A stretch of DNA of 64,000 bases from Nitrosomonas sp. Is35. Lineage in GTDB: Bacteria; Pseudomonadota; Gammaproteobacteria; Burkholderiales; Nitrosomonadaceae. The number at the start of each line of letters is the position of its first letter. Within the stretch, counting starts at the first letter, position 1. Positions 18,027 through 27,125 of this stretch are shown piece after piece. Location: assembly GCF_033063295.1 (NCBI RefSeq), contig NZ_JAWJZH010000001.1:3183434-3247433 (forward strand), read 5' to 3'. The notes under the pieces are model-generated. The model ran no database searches and was not told the origin of the DNA. It was given only the letters and a program-made list of their open reading frames with translations. A program made the translations under genes and the position numbers.

Positions 18027-18914
18027 TTACAGCTTCGCCAGCACTTCCGCGACCGTTTGTCCCATCAGCGATGGAGTAGGGCAGATGGTAACGCCGAGTT
18101 CTTTCAGCATCGCAACTTTTTCGGCGGCGCTTTCACCAGCGGAGGAGATGATCGCACCGGCGTGGCCCATGCGACGGCCTTCGGGGGCGGTGAGTCCGGC
18201 GATGTAAGCAACCAGCGGTTTACTCATGTTTTCCTTGGCAAATCGACCGGCTTCGACTTCTTGCGGGCCGCCGATTTCGCCGATCATCAATGCGACTTTG
18301 GTTTCCGGGTCTTGTTCGAGCCGCTCCAAAATGTCGCGGTGCGAGCTGCCGGGGATCGGGTCGCCGCCGATGCCGACCGAAGTGGAGATGCCGATGCCGA
18401 GTGCGCGCATCTGGTCGGCAGCTTCATAGCCCAAGGTGCCGGAGCGGCCAACCACGCCGATATTGCCGCGAATGTAAATATGGCCGGGCATGATGCCGAG
18501 CATGGCGCGGCCGGGGCTGATGGTTCCGGCACAGTTCGGGCCGGTCAGCAGCATGCGGTCTCCTTTCGGAAAACGGCGCATGAAATTCTTCACCGTCATC
18601 ATGTCTTGCGTCGGAATACCGTCGGTGATCGAGACGCAGTATCTGATTCCGGCGTCGGCGGCTTCCATGATCGAATCTGCGGCAAACGCGGGCGGCACAA
18701 ACACAATGCTGGCTTCCGCACCGGCTTGCTCGACCGCTTCCTTAACCGTATTGAATACCGGCAATCCCAGATGCGTTTGTCCGCCTTTACCGGGTGTGAC
18801 GCCGCCGACCACGTTGGAGCCGTAGTCGATCATTTCCTGCGCATGAAAAGTACCGATTCTGCCGGTAAAACCTTGCACGATGATGCGTGTTTTTTCGTTG
18901 ATTAATATGGCCAC
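18027..18914 (-). CDS. mtkB: Malate-CoA ligase alpha subunit (MtkB-like; often labelled SucD)
   Basis: 295 residues, full length. It belongs to the succinyl-CoA synthetase alpha family, with a CoA-binding N-terminus (VQGFTGRIGTFH), GVTPGKGG and the phospho-histidine His251 in GRRMGHAGAII. Within the family, SITDGIPTQDMM, GPNCAGTISPGRAMLG, MPGHIY and GTLGYEAADQM match the malate thiokinase alpha subunit of serine-cycle methylotrophs rather than SucD (which has CITEGIP, NCPGVITPGE, LTYEA). It starts at GTG with Shine-Dalgarno TAGGAG, 9 bp after mtkA. Linkage to malyl-CoA lyase supports the malate assignment; SucD remains the alternative. Confidence 0.75.
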   Translation of the reverse strand: MAILINEKTRIIVQGFTGRIGTFHAQEMIDYGSNVVGGVTPGKGGQTHLGLPVFNTVKEAVEQAGAEASIVFVPPAFAADSIMEAADAGIRYCVSITDGIPTQDMMTVKNFMRRFPKGDRMLLTGPNCAGTISPGRAMLGIMPGHIYIRGNIGVVGRSGTLGYEAADQMRALGIGISTSVGIGGDPIPGSSHRDILERLEQDPETKVALMIGEIGGPQEVEAGRFAKENMSKPLVAYIAGLTAPEGRRMGHAGAIISSAGESAAEKVAMLKELGVTICPTPSLMGQTVAEVLAKL

Positions 18915-18923
18915 TTTATACTC

Positions 18924-20102
18924 CTAGGCTTTTGCGGCGACTTCGTTGCGGGCGCGGACGACTTTTTCCGCGGCTTCCGCTAACGTTTCGGCGGTGATGA
19001 TCGGCAGGCCGCTGTTCGCAATGATGCGGCGGCCTTCTTCTACGTTGGTGCCGGACAAGCGGACCACCAGCGGGATTTTCATATTGATGTTTCTGACGGC
19101 TTGCACCACACCTTCGGCGATCCAGTCACAGCGGTTAATCCCGGCGAAAATATTCACCAGCATCGCTTTGACGTTGGCATCGGCAAGCACCAGACGGAAT
19201 GCTTTCTCGGTGCGCTCGGCGGATGCGCCGCCGCCGACATCGAGGAAGTTGGCAGGTTCGCCACCGGCCAGTTTGATCATGTCCATCGTCGCCATCGCCA
19301 GACCGGCGCCGTTGATCATACAGCCGATGTCGCCATCCAGGCCGACGTAACTCAAACCGGCTTCAGCCGCTGCGACTTCGCGGTGATCGACTTGCGTGTT
19401 GTCGCGCAGTTCGGCGATTTTATGGCGGCGGAACAAGGCGTTTTCATCAAATTCCATTTTGGCGTCGAGCGCGATGATGTCGTTATTCGCGGTGACGACC
19501 AGCGGGTTAATTTCCAGAATATTGGCGTCCAGGTCGCGCAATGCGCGGTAACAGCCTTTGATGGTTTTCACCGCATGATTCAGTTGCGCTGCATCGATAC
19601 CCAGCGCAAACGCCATTTTGCGCGCTTGAAAGTCCTGCAATCCGACCGCAGGTTCGACATAGATCTTGATGATCGCTTCCGGATTGGTCACGGCGAGTTT
19701 TTCGATTTCCATGCCGCCCTGCGCCGAGCCGATCATGATCACGCGTTCACTGGTTCGGTCGATCATGAACGACAGATAGATTTCCTTGGCGATTTGCGTT
19801 CCGGCTTCGACGTACAAGCGGGTACAGACTTTTCCCGCCGGACCGGTTTGGTGCGTCACCAGTTTTTTGCCGAGCAGCGCTTCGGCGGCTTGTTCGACTT
19901 CCGCGTGCGTTTTACAGACTTTGATACCGCCCGCCTTACCGCGCGCGCCGGAATGGATCTGCGCTTTGACGACCCAGACATTACCTTCGATTTCGCGGGC
20001 GCGTTGCACCGCTTCTTCGACGGTGTAAGCCAGACCGCCTTCCACGATCTTGACGCCGTACTCCGCCAGTATTTCTTTTGCTTGATATTCGTGAATATTC
20101 AC
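18924..20102 (-). CDS. mtkA: Malate-CoA ligase beta subunit (MtkA-like; often labelled SucC)
   Basis: 392 residues. The ATP-grasp N-terminal half ([13 protein letters not shown] at 49-61) and CoA-ligase C-terminal half ([23 protein letters not shown]) are complete. FAGINRCDW (319-327) and LEINPLVVT match the malate thiokinase beta subunit as I remember it, whereas SucC usually has FGGI(M/V)RCD. With MtkB it would convert malate, CoA and ATP to malyl-CoA. GTG start preceded by GAGGA. It lies 97 bp downstream of the malyl-CoA lyase gene, with a hairpin in between, and 9 bp before mtkB. Confidence 0.75.
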   Translation of the reverse strand: MNIHEYQAKEILAEYGVKIVEGGLAYTVEEAVQRAREIEGNVWVVKAQIHSGARGKAGGIKVCKTHAEVEQAAEALLGKKLVTHQTGPAGKVCTRLYVEAGTQIAKEIYLSFMIDRTSERVIMIGSAQGGMEIEKLAVTNPEAIIKIYVEPAVGLQDFQARKMAFALGIDAAQLNHAVKTIKGCYRALRDLDANILEINPLVVTANNDIIALDAKMEFDENALFRRHKIAELRDNTQVDHREVAAAEAGLSYVGLDGDIGCMINGAGLAMATMDMIKLAGGEPANFLDVGGGASAERTEKAFRLVLADANVKAMLVNIFAGINRCDWIAEGVVQAVRNINMKIPLVVRLSGTNVEEGRRIIANSGLPIITAETLAEAAEKVVRARNEVAAKA

Positions 20103-20170
20103 TTCAATTTCCTCAACAATCGCATTAATACGTTAATTTTTATCGTTTCAAACCATCCGGCCCTAAAGAC

Positions 20171-20193
20171 AAAGGCCGCATTGAGCGGCCTTT
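20171..20193 (-). terminator. Hairpin between malyl-CoA lyase gene and mtkA
   Basis: A 9-bp GC-rich stem (AAAGGCCGC with GCGGCCTTT) has a 5-base loop and lies 6 bp after the malyl-CoA lyase stop. On the minus strand it is followed by a U-rich tract interrupted by G and C, so it may be a partial terminator that reduces transcription into mtkA. Confidence 0.6.
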
Positions 20194-20198
20194 ATGCA

Positions 20199-21149
20199 TT
20201 AACCGTTTTTTGCTGCAATCGCTTCAGCGACTTTCACCACATTATTGGCCATTCTTTCCGAAGCCGCGTCGATCAAACGGCCGTCCAGCGCAGCGGCGCC
20301 TTTGCCTTGCGCAGCGGCTTCCTTGAGCGCGGCCAGAATACGTTTGGCTTTTTCAATTTCCCGCTCGGGCGGTGTGAATACATCGTTAGCCAGCGGAATC
20401 TGCGTCGGATGAATCGCCCATTTGCCTTCGCAACCCAGCGCGGCGGCGCGTTTGGCTGCCAGCACATAACCATCGGGATCCTTGATATCGCCGAACGGCC
20501 CGTCGATCGGACGCAAGCCGTACGCGCGGCAAGCCACGATCATGCGACTGATGGCGAAATGCCATTGATCGCCGGGATAATCGGGATTCAAACCGCCGAT
20601 GTTGGTGGTTCTGGCACGGTTGCTGGCGGCGTAATCGGCTACGCCGAAGTGCAAGGCTTCCAATCGTCCGGCTGCGCCGTTACGCGCGATGTCTTCCACG
20701 TTGGCCATGCCGAGCGCGGTTTCAATCAATGCTTCCAGACCGATACGGTTTTTCAACCCTTGTTGCATTTCGAGCTGGGTGACCATGGCTTGTACCATGT
20801 AGATATCCCCATACACACCGGCCTTGGGAATCAGCAGCGTGTCGATCTTGCTCCCGGCTTGCTCGACCAAATCCACCACGTCACGCACCATGTATTGTGT
20901 ATCAAGGCCGTTGATGCGCACGGAAACGGTAATGCCGTGTCCTTTCCAATCCAAATCGTTGAGCGCTTGGATGATGTTCTTGCGCGCCTGAATTTTATCG
21001 TCCGGCGCAACGGCATCTTCGAGATCGAGAAAAACGAAATCCACGCCACTATTCAGCGCCTTCTCAAACATACCCGGGCTGGAACCTGGAACGGCCAATT
21101 CACAGCGTTGTACCCGCTGAACGGTGGTTTCATAAAGCGTGTGACTCAT
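20199..21149 (-). CDS. mclA: Malyl-CoA lyase-like CoA ester lyase (HpcH/HpaI family)
   Basis: 316 residues. LAVPGSSPGMFEKA, FVFLDLEDAVAP, DTLLIPKAG, IGLEALIETALG and ALHFGVADYAAS are the CitE-like TIM-barrel motifs, and the size and sequence resemble malyl-CoA lyase of the serine cycle (malyl-CoA to glyoxylate plus acetyl-CoA). The Glu/Asp cluster in DLEDAVAP coordinates magnesium. Strong Shine-Dalgarno GGAGG. Together with mtkAB this would allow reversible malate cleavage. A beta-methylmalyl-CoA or citramalyl-CoA activity cannot be excluded from sequence. Confidence 0.85.
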   Translation of the reverse strand: MSHTLYETTVQRVQRCELAVPGSSPGMFEKALNSGVDFVFLDLEDAVAPDDKIQARKNIIQALNDLDWKGHGITVSVRINGLDTQYMVRDVVDLVEQAGSKIDTLLIPKAGVYGDIYMVQAMVTQLEMQQGLKNRIGLEALIETALGMANVEDIARNGAAGRLEALHFGVADYAASNRARTTNIGGLNPDYPGDQWHFAISRMIVACRAYGLRPIDGPFGDIKDPDGYVLAAKRAAALGCEGKWAIHPTQIPLANDVFTPPEREIEKAKRILAALKEAAAQGKGAAALDGRLIDAASERMANNVVKVAEAIAAKNG

Positions 21150-21403
21150 TTTTCCTCCAGAATTTAATAAATTTGTAAGTAATCGATAAGGCTAATAAGA
21201 CGAATAGGCCGAATGCATTATTGGGTTTCTTAGTGTCATTTCATCTGAACTGCGCGCAATGGCAGCAATGGATTTAAGACAGACTGTGGTTCGTGATTTA
21301 ACAACGCAGGCAATCGTGAAGAGATGAATGGATAGAGTGTTTTCTGCTTTTTGTTGTAAAGACTAATTATTCAGCAAATTATATCCATTCCGCGGGAATT
21401 TAT

Positions 21404-22381
21404 CTACTGATGCCGGAGTTGAACGCAAGCATCCGCCGCAATAGACAGCTTATGATAGCGCGCAGCCCATTCAAGCGGAATCGACGCTACCTGACCGTTT
21501 TGCTGTGCGGTATAAGCCGCCATGATCGCACCGAGCATGATGGAACGGCCGCAGCTATCGCCGCCGATGCGGATATTTTCTTCAATCGCTGTGCGGTAAT
21601 CGGGTGCATAACGTGCGATATGCGCAATCACCGGCAGACCCTCCAGCACATGGCAGGCCGAACCGAAACGTTTGGCTGCTGCGGCACTGTCGAGCATTCC
21701 CGTTTGTAATGCTTCTTCCACCAGCGGCGCGAGTTTTTCACCTGCGTGCGGCAAAGCGCCGCTCAGCGCTTGACCGGCGGATTGACCTTGCAAAATGGCC
21801 AGCAGCGCACAGCCTGCGTACTGCGCCGCCGCAACGGCGGTGTCATTGTTATTGGTCAGCCGCACCACCTGTTCGATTGTAGCTTTGAGCGCATCTTGCG
21901 ATTCATTATGGGCCGCCACGATTGCCGGTAATGCCGCCAATGCGGCAAACTGATCGTCGTCCGCGCCAGATTGCAGCGGAAAATCTTCCGGCTTGAGCGG
22001 CAACAACGTTTGCAGAGTTAACCGCGTGGGAGAATCGATATAGCCGTGATACCCGCCCCCGGGTCCGAAATAGCTGCGGTACTCGGCTTGATAATCCGTG
22101 CGGTAAAAACCGCCGTGCCGTGCGATATGCCGCAGCATCAGCAAACACAATTCACCATAAGCCGATGAATCGCCCGCTTGCTTCCTGCCATGCGCGAAGT
22201 AGCCGCTGACACCGGCGTAATCGCTGGCATCCGGTTGCAGAAAAACCAGCCCTTTGCTTTTTTCGATCTGCGCGATGCGCGCGGGATCATAGAGCCAATG
22301 CAACCCCAACGACGCGGCATCAGCAACCAAGGCCCCCAGAATAGCCGCCACACGCGGCTCAAGCTTGATACTCGAATTCAT
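21404..22381 (-). CDS. ADP-ribosylglycohydrolase superfamily protein (J1-crystallin-like)
   Basis: 325 residues. GALVADAASLGLHWLYD at the N-terminus, DDDQFAALAALP, NNDTAVAAA and a C-terminal IGGDSCGRSIMLGAIMAAY follow the ADP-ribosylglycohydrolase fold. In active hydrolases the C-terminal metal motif is usually GGDTDT, but here it is GGDSCG, so two metal ligands are changed. The N-terminal LGLHW style is like J1-crystallin-type relatives. Catalysis on ADP-ribosyl groups is therefore doubtful. It is on the same strand as mclA but 254 bp away. Confidence 0.75.
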   Translation of the reverse strand: MNSSIKLEPRVAAILGALVADAASLGLHWLYDPARIAQIEKSKGLVFLQPDASDYAGVSGYFAHGRKQAGDSSAYGELCLLMLRHIARHGGFYRTDYQAEYRSYFGPGGGYHGYIDSPTRLTLQTLLPLKPEDFPLQSGADDDQFAALAALPAIVAAHNESQDALKATIEQVVRLTNNNDTAVAAAQYAGCALLAILQGQSAGQALSGALPHAGEKLAPLVEEALQTGMLDSAAAAKRFGSACHVLEGLPVIAHIARYAPDYRTAIEENIRIGGDSCGRSIMLGAIMAAYTAQQNGQVASIPLEWAARYHKLSIAADACVQLRHQ

Positions 22382-22386
22382 CGTTA

Positions 22387-22569
22387 TTATTTTATTTCAA
22401 CTTCGTCCGGTATCCGGCGCGCTTCGTCCTCCAGCATCACCGGGATGCCGTCCTTGATCTGGAATGCCAGCCGATCCGGCTTGCAGATCAATTCCTTATC
22501 GTCTTTTTTGTAGAGCAGCGGCCCTTTGCACAACGGGCACACCAAAATATCCAATAACCTTGCGTCCAT
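22387..22569 (-). CDS. Trm112 family protein (YcaR-like)
   Basis: 60 residues. [16 protein letters not shown] followed by [27 protein letters not shown] is the complete small Trm112/YcaR fold, with a CxxC pair and one further cysteine. Such proteins are methyltransferase-activating partners in other organisms. It lies 5 bp upstream of the ADP-ribosylglycohydrolase gene and 21 bp downstream of parB, so it is part of the same strand block. Confidence 0.88.
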   Translation of the reverse strand: MDARLLDILVCPLCKGPLLYKKDDKELICKPDRLAFQIKDGIPVMLEDEARRIPDEVEIK

Positions 22570-22590
22570 AATTTTCCTTATTCGTTCTTT

Positions 22591-23430
22591 CTAGAATTTG
22601 CTGAGAATATCATCCAATTGATCCAAGCTGGTATAGTGGATCACGATATTGCCCTGGCCGTTCTTTTTCGGCTTGATCGCCACCTGCGCGCCGAGGCGCT
22701 CGGAGACATTCTCTTGCAACCGTAATAGGTCGCGGTCGGGCTTCTGCACTTTTTTCGGCACTGGGTGCTCGATCTGATTGACGATTCTTTCCGTTTCGCG
22801 CACCGATAGCTGTTTTTGCACGATCACATTGGCGATTTTAATCTGCTGTACCGGTGCCAGCGGTAACAGGGCGCGTCCATGCCCCATATCGATTTTACCC
22901 TGCATCATCAATTCCTGTACCGGCGCGGACAAATTAAGCAGGCGCAGCAAGTTGGAAATCGTGCTGCGCGAATTGCCCAGCGCTTCGCCCGCCGTTTGAT
23001 GCGTCATGCCGAATTCATTGATAAGACGCTGAATCCCCATGGCTTCCTCCAGCGGATTCAGGTTTTCCCGTTGAATATTTTCGATCAGCGACATGGCCAG
23101 CGCCGATTCATCGGCGACTTTGCGGATCAGCGCAGGCACCTCGGTCAGTCCGGCCAATTGCGCGGCGCGCCAGCGGCGCTCCCCGGCGATGATTTCGAAG
23201 CGGTCATCACTGATGGGCCGCACCAGAATCGGCTGCATCACGCCCTGCGCTTTGATCGATTCCGCCAGCTCGGCCAAAGCCACCTGATCCATATTGGTTC
23301 TGGGCTGATATTTGCCAGGTTGCAATTTGGCGATCTCGATATTCTGCAACGAATCTTCCGCCAGCGCCGCATTGCCATCGCCCGACAACAAAGCATCCAA
23401 TCCGCGCCCTAATCCTTTTTGTTTTGTCAT
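22591..23430 (-). CDS. parB: Chromosome-partitioning protein ParB
   Basis: 279 residues from the start ATG 23430 (MTKQKGLGRGLDALL), which has the ribosome-binding site GAGGA eight bases upstream; the in-frame start 8 codons earlier is TTG. The ParB/Srx CTPase segment has GKYQPRTNMD, IKAQGVMQPILVRP and IIAGERRWRAAQLAG. Then come ENIQRENLNPLEEA, an HTH (HQTAGEALGNSRSTISNLLRLL) that reads parS, and a C-terminal dimerisation helix. It acts with ParA to load condensin and segregate origins. The parS palindrome lies 3.4 kb upstream. Confidence 0.96.
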   Translation of the reverse strand: MTKQKGLGRGLDALLSGDGNAALAEDSLQNIEIAKLQPGKYQPRTNMDQVALAELAESIKAQGVMQPILVRPISDDRFEIIAGERRWRAAQLAGLTEVPALIRKVADESALAMSLIENIQRENLNPLEEAMGIQRLINEFGMTHQTAGEALGNSRSTISNLLRLLNLSAPVQELMMQGKIDMGHGRALLPLAPVQQIKIANVIVQKQLSVRETERIVNQIEHPVPKKVQKPDRDLLRLQENVSERLGAQVAIKPKKNGQGNIVIHYTSLDQLDDILSKF

Positions 23431-23450
23431 TTCATGTTTCCTCATTTCCT

Positions 23451-24218
23451 TCAAGCAGGATTACCCGCCAGAATTTCCTTGGCTAAATCGAGGTAGGCCT
23501 GCGCACCTTTGGATTGCCCATCGTGATACAACACCGGCAAGCCAAAACCGGGCGCTTCGGCCAAACGCACATTGCGCGGGATCACGGTGCGGTAAACCTT
23601 ATCGCCGAAATGCTTCTGCAACTGATCGGAAACCTGCTGCGCCAATATATTGCGCGGATCGAACATGGTGCGCAGCAACCCTTCGATGCGCAACACGGGA
23701 TTGAAGCTGCTGCGCACCCGTTTGATGGTATTGACCAGATCGCTCAAGCCTTCCAACGCATAATATTCGCACTGCATCGGAATCATCACCGCGTGCGCCG
23801 CGCATAAACCGTTTAGAGTCAACAAGTTCAACGCGGGCGGGCAATCGATCAAAATATAATCGTATTCGTCCTGAATCTCTTCCAGTGCGGTCTTTAACCG
23901 CGCTTCGCGCTGCGGAAAGTCGACCATTTCGACTTCCGCGCCCGCCAGATCTCGGTTAGCGGGAATCAAATCGTATTTTCCTTGCGCACTGCTCACCAAC
24001 GCTTGCTGTATTCCTGTATGACCGAGCAACACATGATAGATCGTGGTTTTCAGCATTTGCTTGTTGGTGCCGCTGCCCATCGTGGCGTTCCCTTGCGGAT
24101 CGAGATCGATCAGCAGCACGCATTTATCAGCGGCCGCCAAGCTTGCAGCCAGATTCACGCTGGTGGTGGTTTTGCCGACACCGCCTTTTTGATTGGTAAT
24201 GGCTAGAATTTTGGTCAC
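23451..24218 (-). CDS. parA: Chromosome-partitioning ATPase ParA
   Basis: 255 residues. Deviant Walker A KGGVGKTT near the N-terminus, IDLDPQGNAT, and DCPPALNLL (Walker B region) are complete, so this is a functional MinD/ParA-type ATPase that moves the ParB-parS complex over the nucleoid. I use the GTG at 24218 because AGGAG lies eight bases upstream and the protein then begins as in other ParA proteins; the alternative ATG 24239 overlaps the rsmG stop (ATGA) and lacks a ribosome-binding site. Confidence 0.95.
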   Translation of the reverse strand: MTKILAITNQKGGVGKTTTSVNLAASLAAADKCVLLIDLDPQGNATMGSGTNKQMLKTTIYHVLLGHTGIQQALVSSAQGKYDLIPANRDLAGAEVEMVDFPQREARLKTALEEIQDEYDYILIDCPPALNLLTLNGLCAAHAVMIPMQCEYYALEGLSDLVNTIKRVRSSFNPVLRIEGLLRTMFDPRNILAQQVSDQLQKHFGDKVYRTVIPRNVRLAEAPGFGLPVLYHDGQSKGAQAYLDLAKEILAGNPA

Positions 24219-24235
24219 GGGCTTAGCTCCTGTAT

Positions 24236-24895
24236 TCATGACGCGGAATCAAAGCTGTTCTGTTGGATGATAATCAGTTGCCGGGCGGCATCCAATCCAG
24301 GCACATGCAGCGTGATCGTCTTTTCAATCGCAAATGGCGCACGTATTTGCTGGCGTTCTTGTTCCGTGCAATTGGCTTTCATCGCAACCCAGCGGCAGCT
24401 GGCAGCATTTTCTCCGGCCAAATGTTGCGTTAACGCGATGAATTCGCCGAGCTCGGAAAATGCGCGCGAAATGACGGTATTCACCTTTTCATCGGGAAGG
24501 ACATCCTCGATACGCTGCGTCATGATCTCAACATTCTGCAACCCCATTTCAATTTTTGCCTGCTGTAAAAAAGCGCTTTTCTTCTGATTGCTTTCCACCA
24601 AAGTCACTTGCCAATCCGGCCTTGCCAGTGCGACCGGAATGCCCGGCAAGCCTGCGCCGGTGCCAACATCGACAATGTTCGGTCCATGAATATGCGGCAA
24701 CACCGCCAAGCTATCCAGCACATGCTGCACCAGCATGTCATGCGGATTGCGGATCGCGGTCAAGTTATGGACTTTGTTCCATTTTTCGATCAGTAATAGA
24801 TAATGCTCGATGCTTTTAGCCAGCTGCTCCGGCGCGGCAATAACGTCTATATCCAGCGCTTGCAAGCTGCGCGTAATCTGCGGCAGCAAGCTCAT
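24236..24895 (-). CDS. rsmG: 16S rRNA (guanine-N7) methyltransferase RsmG
   Basis: 219 residues. Segments [46 protein letters not shown] (SAM motif I) and [12 protein letters not shown] are typical of RsmG/GidB, which methylates G527 of 16S rRNA. Its ATG overlaps the mnmG stop by four bases (ATGA), and parA follows at once. The gene order mnmG-rsmG-parA-parB is a conserved origin-proximal cluster. Confidence 0.96.
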   Translation of the reverse strand: MSLLPQITRSLQALDIDVIAAPEQLAKSIEHYLLLIEKWNKVHNLTAIRNPHDMLVQHVLDSLAVLPHIHGPNIVDVGTGAGLPGIPVALARPDWQVTLVESNQKKSAFLQQAKIEMGLQNVEIMTQRIEDVLPDEKVNTVISRAFSELGEFIALTQHLAGENAASCRWVAMKANCTEQERQQIRAPFAIEKTITLHVPGLDAARQLIIIQQNSFDSAS

Positions 24896-26790
24896 GCGCT
24901 TTGTTTTTTGTCATTGACCGCAAAGCCGCGTTTCAAATGCACCAGCAACAACGATATCGCCGCCGGTGTCACGCCGGAAATACGCGATGCCTGGCCGATG
25001 GTTTCCGGTTTGTGCTGATTGAGTTTTTGCTGCACTTCGTTCGACAATCCTTTCACTACGCAATAATCGATTTCCTTCGGCAGCAAGGTGTTTTCATACT
25101 GCGCCTGGCGCGACACTTCTTCCTGCTGGCGCTGGATATAACCGTGATATTTGGCTTGGATTTCAACTTGTTCGGCGACTTGCGCGCTCGCTACCGGCTC
25201 ACCCGCGCCCGGCAGGGTCATCAATGTCTCATACGTCACATCGGGGCGCTTTAGCAATTCGGTCAACGTGTATTCGCGCTCAATGCCTTTACCGAGCACA
25301 CGAAGAGCATCCTGTTCCGGCAATGTACCGGGCAATACGCGAATCGAATCGAGCCGCTGCTGCTCCTTGATGATCGCTTCCTGTTTATTGGAAAACGCTT
25401 CCCAGCGCTGATCGTCAATCAAACCCAATTTCCTGCCAGTTTCGGTCAAGCGCAAATCGGCATTGTCTTCGCGCAATTGCAAGCGGTATTCGGCGCGGCT
25501 GGTGAACATCCGGTAAGGCTCGGTGACACCGGAAGTGATCAGATCGTCAACCAGCACGCCCAAGTACGCTTCATGGCGTTGCGGCGACCAGGCATCCCGT
25601 CCCTGCACTTGCAGTGCGGCATTGATCCCGGCCAGCAGCCCTTGCGCGGCGGCTTCTTCATAGCCGGTGGTGCCGTTGATTTGTCCGGCAAAAAACAGAC
25701 TCGCGATGGTTTTGGTTTCGAGCGTATGCTTCAAATTGCGCGGATCGAAATAATCGTATTCGATAGCATAACCGGGGCGCGTGATGTGTGCGTTTTCCAA
25801 TCCGGCGATGGAATGAATCAATTGCGTTTGCACCTCGAACGATAAGCTGGTGGAAATACCGTTCGGGTAGATTTCATGCGTACCCAGACCTTCCGGTTCG
25901 AGAAAAATCTGATGCGATTCGCGCGCGGAAAAACGCACCACTTTGTCTTCGATCGACGGACAATAGCGCGGCCCGACGCCTTCGATTTTTCCGGTAAACA
26001 GTGGCGAATCGACCAAGCCGTCGCGAATAATATCGTGCGTATCGCTATTAGTATGCGTAATCCAGCACGAAATCTGGCGCGGATGTTCGATGCCGGTATC
26101 GATCAGGGAAAAAAACGGCACCGGTTGATCACCCGGTTGCTCCAGCAGTTTGGAATAATCCATGCTGCGGCCATCGATGCGCGGCGGCGTGCCGGTTTTC
26201 AATCGCCCTGCGGGAAATTCCATTTCCCGTAACCGCTGCGCCAATGTCAGCGCTGGCGGATCGCCTGCGCGGCCTGCTTTAAAATGGGTTTTGCCGATAT
26301 GCGCCAACCCGGCCAGAAACGTGCCGACCGTCAAAATCACCGCGCGCGCGCGGAATCTAATCTGCAACTGCGTCACCACGCCAACCACGCGATCCTGCTC
26401 GATGATCAAATCGTCCACCGCCTGCTGCATTACCCGCAAATTCGGCTGGTTCTCAACCCGGCTGCGAATCGCTTGCTTATACAATACCCGGTCGGCCTGT
26501 GCACGCGTCGCCCTGACCGCCGGACCTTTGCTCGAATTCAACACCCGGAACTGAATCCCCGCCTCATCCGCCGCCAACCCCATCGCACCGCCGAGCGCAT
26601 CGATTTCCTTCACCAAATGGCTCTTGCCGATACCGCCAATCGACGGGTTGCACGACATCTGCCCGATGGTTTCGATATTGTGCGTCAGCAACAACGTCTT
26701 GCACCCCATGCGCGCCGCCGCCAGTGCAGCTTCCGTTCCGGCATGTCCGCCGCCGACAACAATAATGTCAAAATCCGTGTGATTGCTCAT
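24892..26790 (-). CDS. mnmG: tRNA uridine-5-carboxymethylaminomethyl modification enzyme MnmG
   Basis: 632 residues, full length. The FAD-binding Rossmann motif [17 protein letters not shown] is followed by [46 protein letters not shown] and [29 protein letters not shown], the MnmG/GidA signatures. With MnmE it installs the cmnm5 group on U34 of tRNAs. It is the first gene of the mnmG-rsmG-parAB transcript; the parS palindrome lies 51 bp upstream. Confidence 0.97.
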   Translation of the reverse strand: MSNHTDFDIIVVGGGHAGTEAALAAARMGCKTLLLTHNIETIGQMSCNPSIGGIGKSHLVKEIDALGGAMGLAADEAGIQFRVLNSSKGPAVRATRAQADRVLYKQAIRSRVENQPNLRVMQQAVDDLIIEQDRVVGVVTQLQIRFRARAVILTVGTFLAGLAHIGKTHFKAGRAGDPPALTLAQRLREMEFPAGRLKTGTPPRIDGRSMDYSKLLEQPGDQPVPFFSLIDTGIEHPRQISCWITHTNSDTHDIIRDGLVDSPLFTGKIEGVGPRYCPSIEDKVVRFSARESHQIFLEPEGLGTHEIYPNGISTSLSFEVQTQLIHSIAGLENAHITRPGYAIEYDYFDPRNLKHTLETKTIASLFFAGQINGTTGYEEAAAQGLLAGINAALQVQGRDAWSPQRHEAYLGVLVDDLITSGVTEPYRMFTSRAEYRLQLREDNADLRLTETGRKLGLIDDQRWEAFSNKQEAIIKEQQRLDSIRVLPGTLPEQDALRVLGKGIEREYTLTELLKRPDVTYETLMTLPGAGEPVASAQVAEQVEIQAKYHGYIQRQQEEVSRQAQYENTLLPKEIDYCVVKGLSNEVQQKLNQHKPETIGQASRISGVTPAAISLLLVHLKRGFAVNDKKQSA

Positions 26791-27125
26791 AGTGTTATGA
26801 TGATTGGTAACTCAGGTGGTACAAGAAGATTTAATCGATTGGTTTCACGTGAAACCATGTTGTGCATTGTAAGCTAAAAAGGTGAAATTTTCGCGGGTAA
26901 TTACAAGTGGTTCAAAAGTTCAAGAGCAAGCTAATACTGATCGTTAGGCTGTGATCGTAGTACGACTACAATACAATGAAAACGCAACATTAAACAACAA
27001 GAAACGCAGTGCCGGAAATACATTGCCTATCTAGGATTTGCAACCTATTCCGGCGCTTATTGGATTATTCAGTTGCAAAAATAACCAACAATTCTAGATA
27101 ATGCTAATCTGCCATACATAGTTAT
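26791..27125. other. Intergenic region with parS, 335 bp
   Basis: AT-rich region between mnmG and the lipase-like gene. It holds the parS palindrome and presumably the mnmG promoter. A long imperfect inverted repeat (GCCGGAA 27011-27017 and TTCCGGC 27047-27053) is visible but has no U tract. I see no RNA gene and no second parS or DnaA-box cluster. Confidence 0.5.
26841..26856. promoter_or_regulatory. parS site (ParB binding)
   Basis: The perfect 16-bp palindrome GGTTTCACGTGAAACC differs from the consensus parS TGTTTCACGTGAAACA only at its outer bases. It lies 51 bp upstream of mnmG and 3.4 kb from parB. Confidence 0.92.

Noticed and set aside
18057..18905. Plus-strand open frame opposite mtkB
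   Set aside because: Same reason: antisense to a full-length conserved protein, with His/Arg/Gly-rich nonsense composition.
18027..20102. Simple annotation as succinyl-CoA synthetase (sucCD)
   Set aside because: Kept as an alternative only; signature residues and the malyl-CoA lyase neighbour favour MtkAB.
19101..21167. Long plus-strand open frame (688 codons) opposite the mtkA and mclA genes
   Set aside because: It is antisense to two clear CoA-metabolism genes with intact motifs, has no ribosome-binding site and its protein is low in hydrophobic core; it is a by-product of codon bias.
27011..27053. Imperfect inverted repeat as a terminator for the lipase-like gene
   Set aside because: The stem is only seven bases with a 29-base loop and no U tract.
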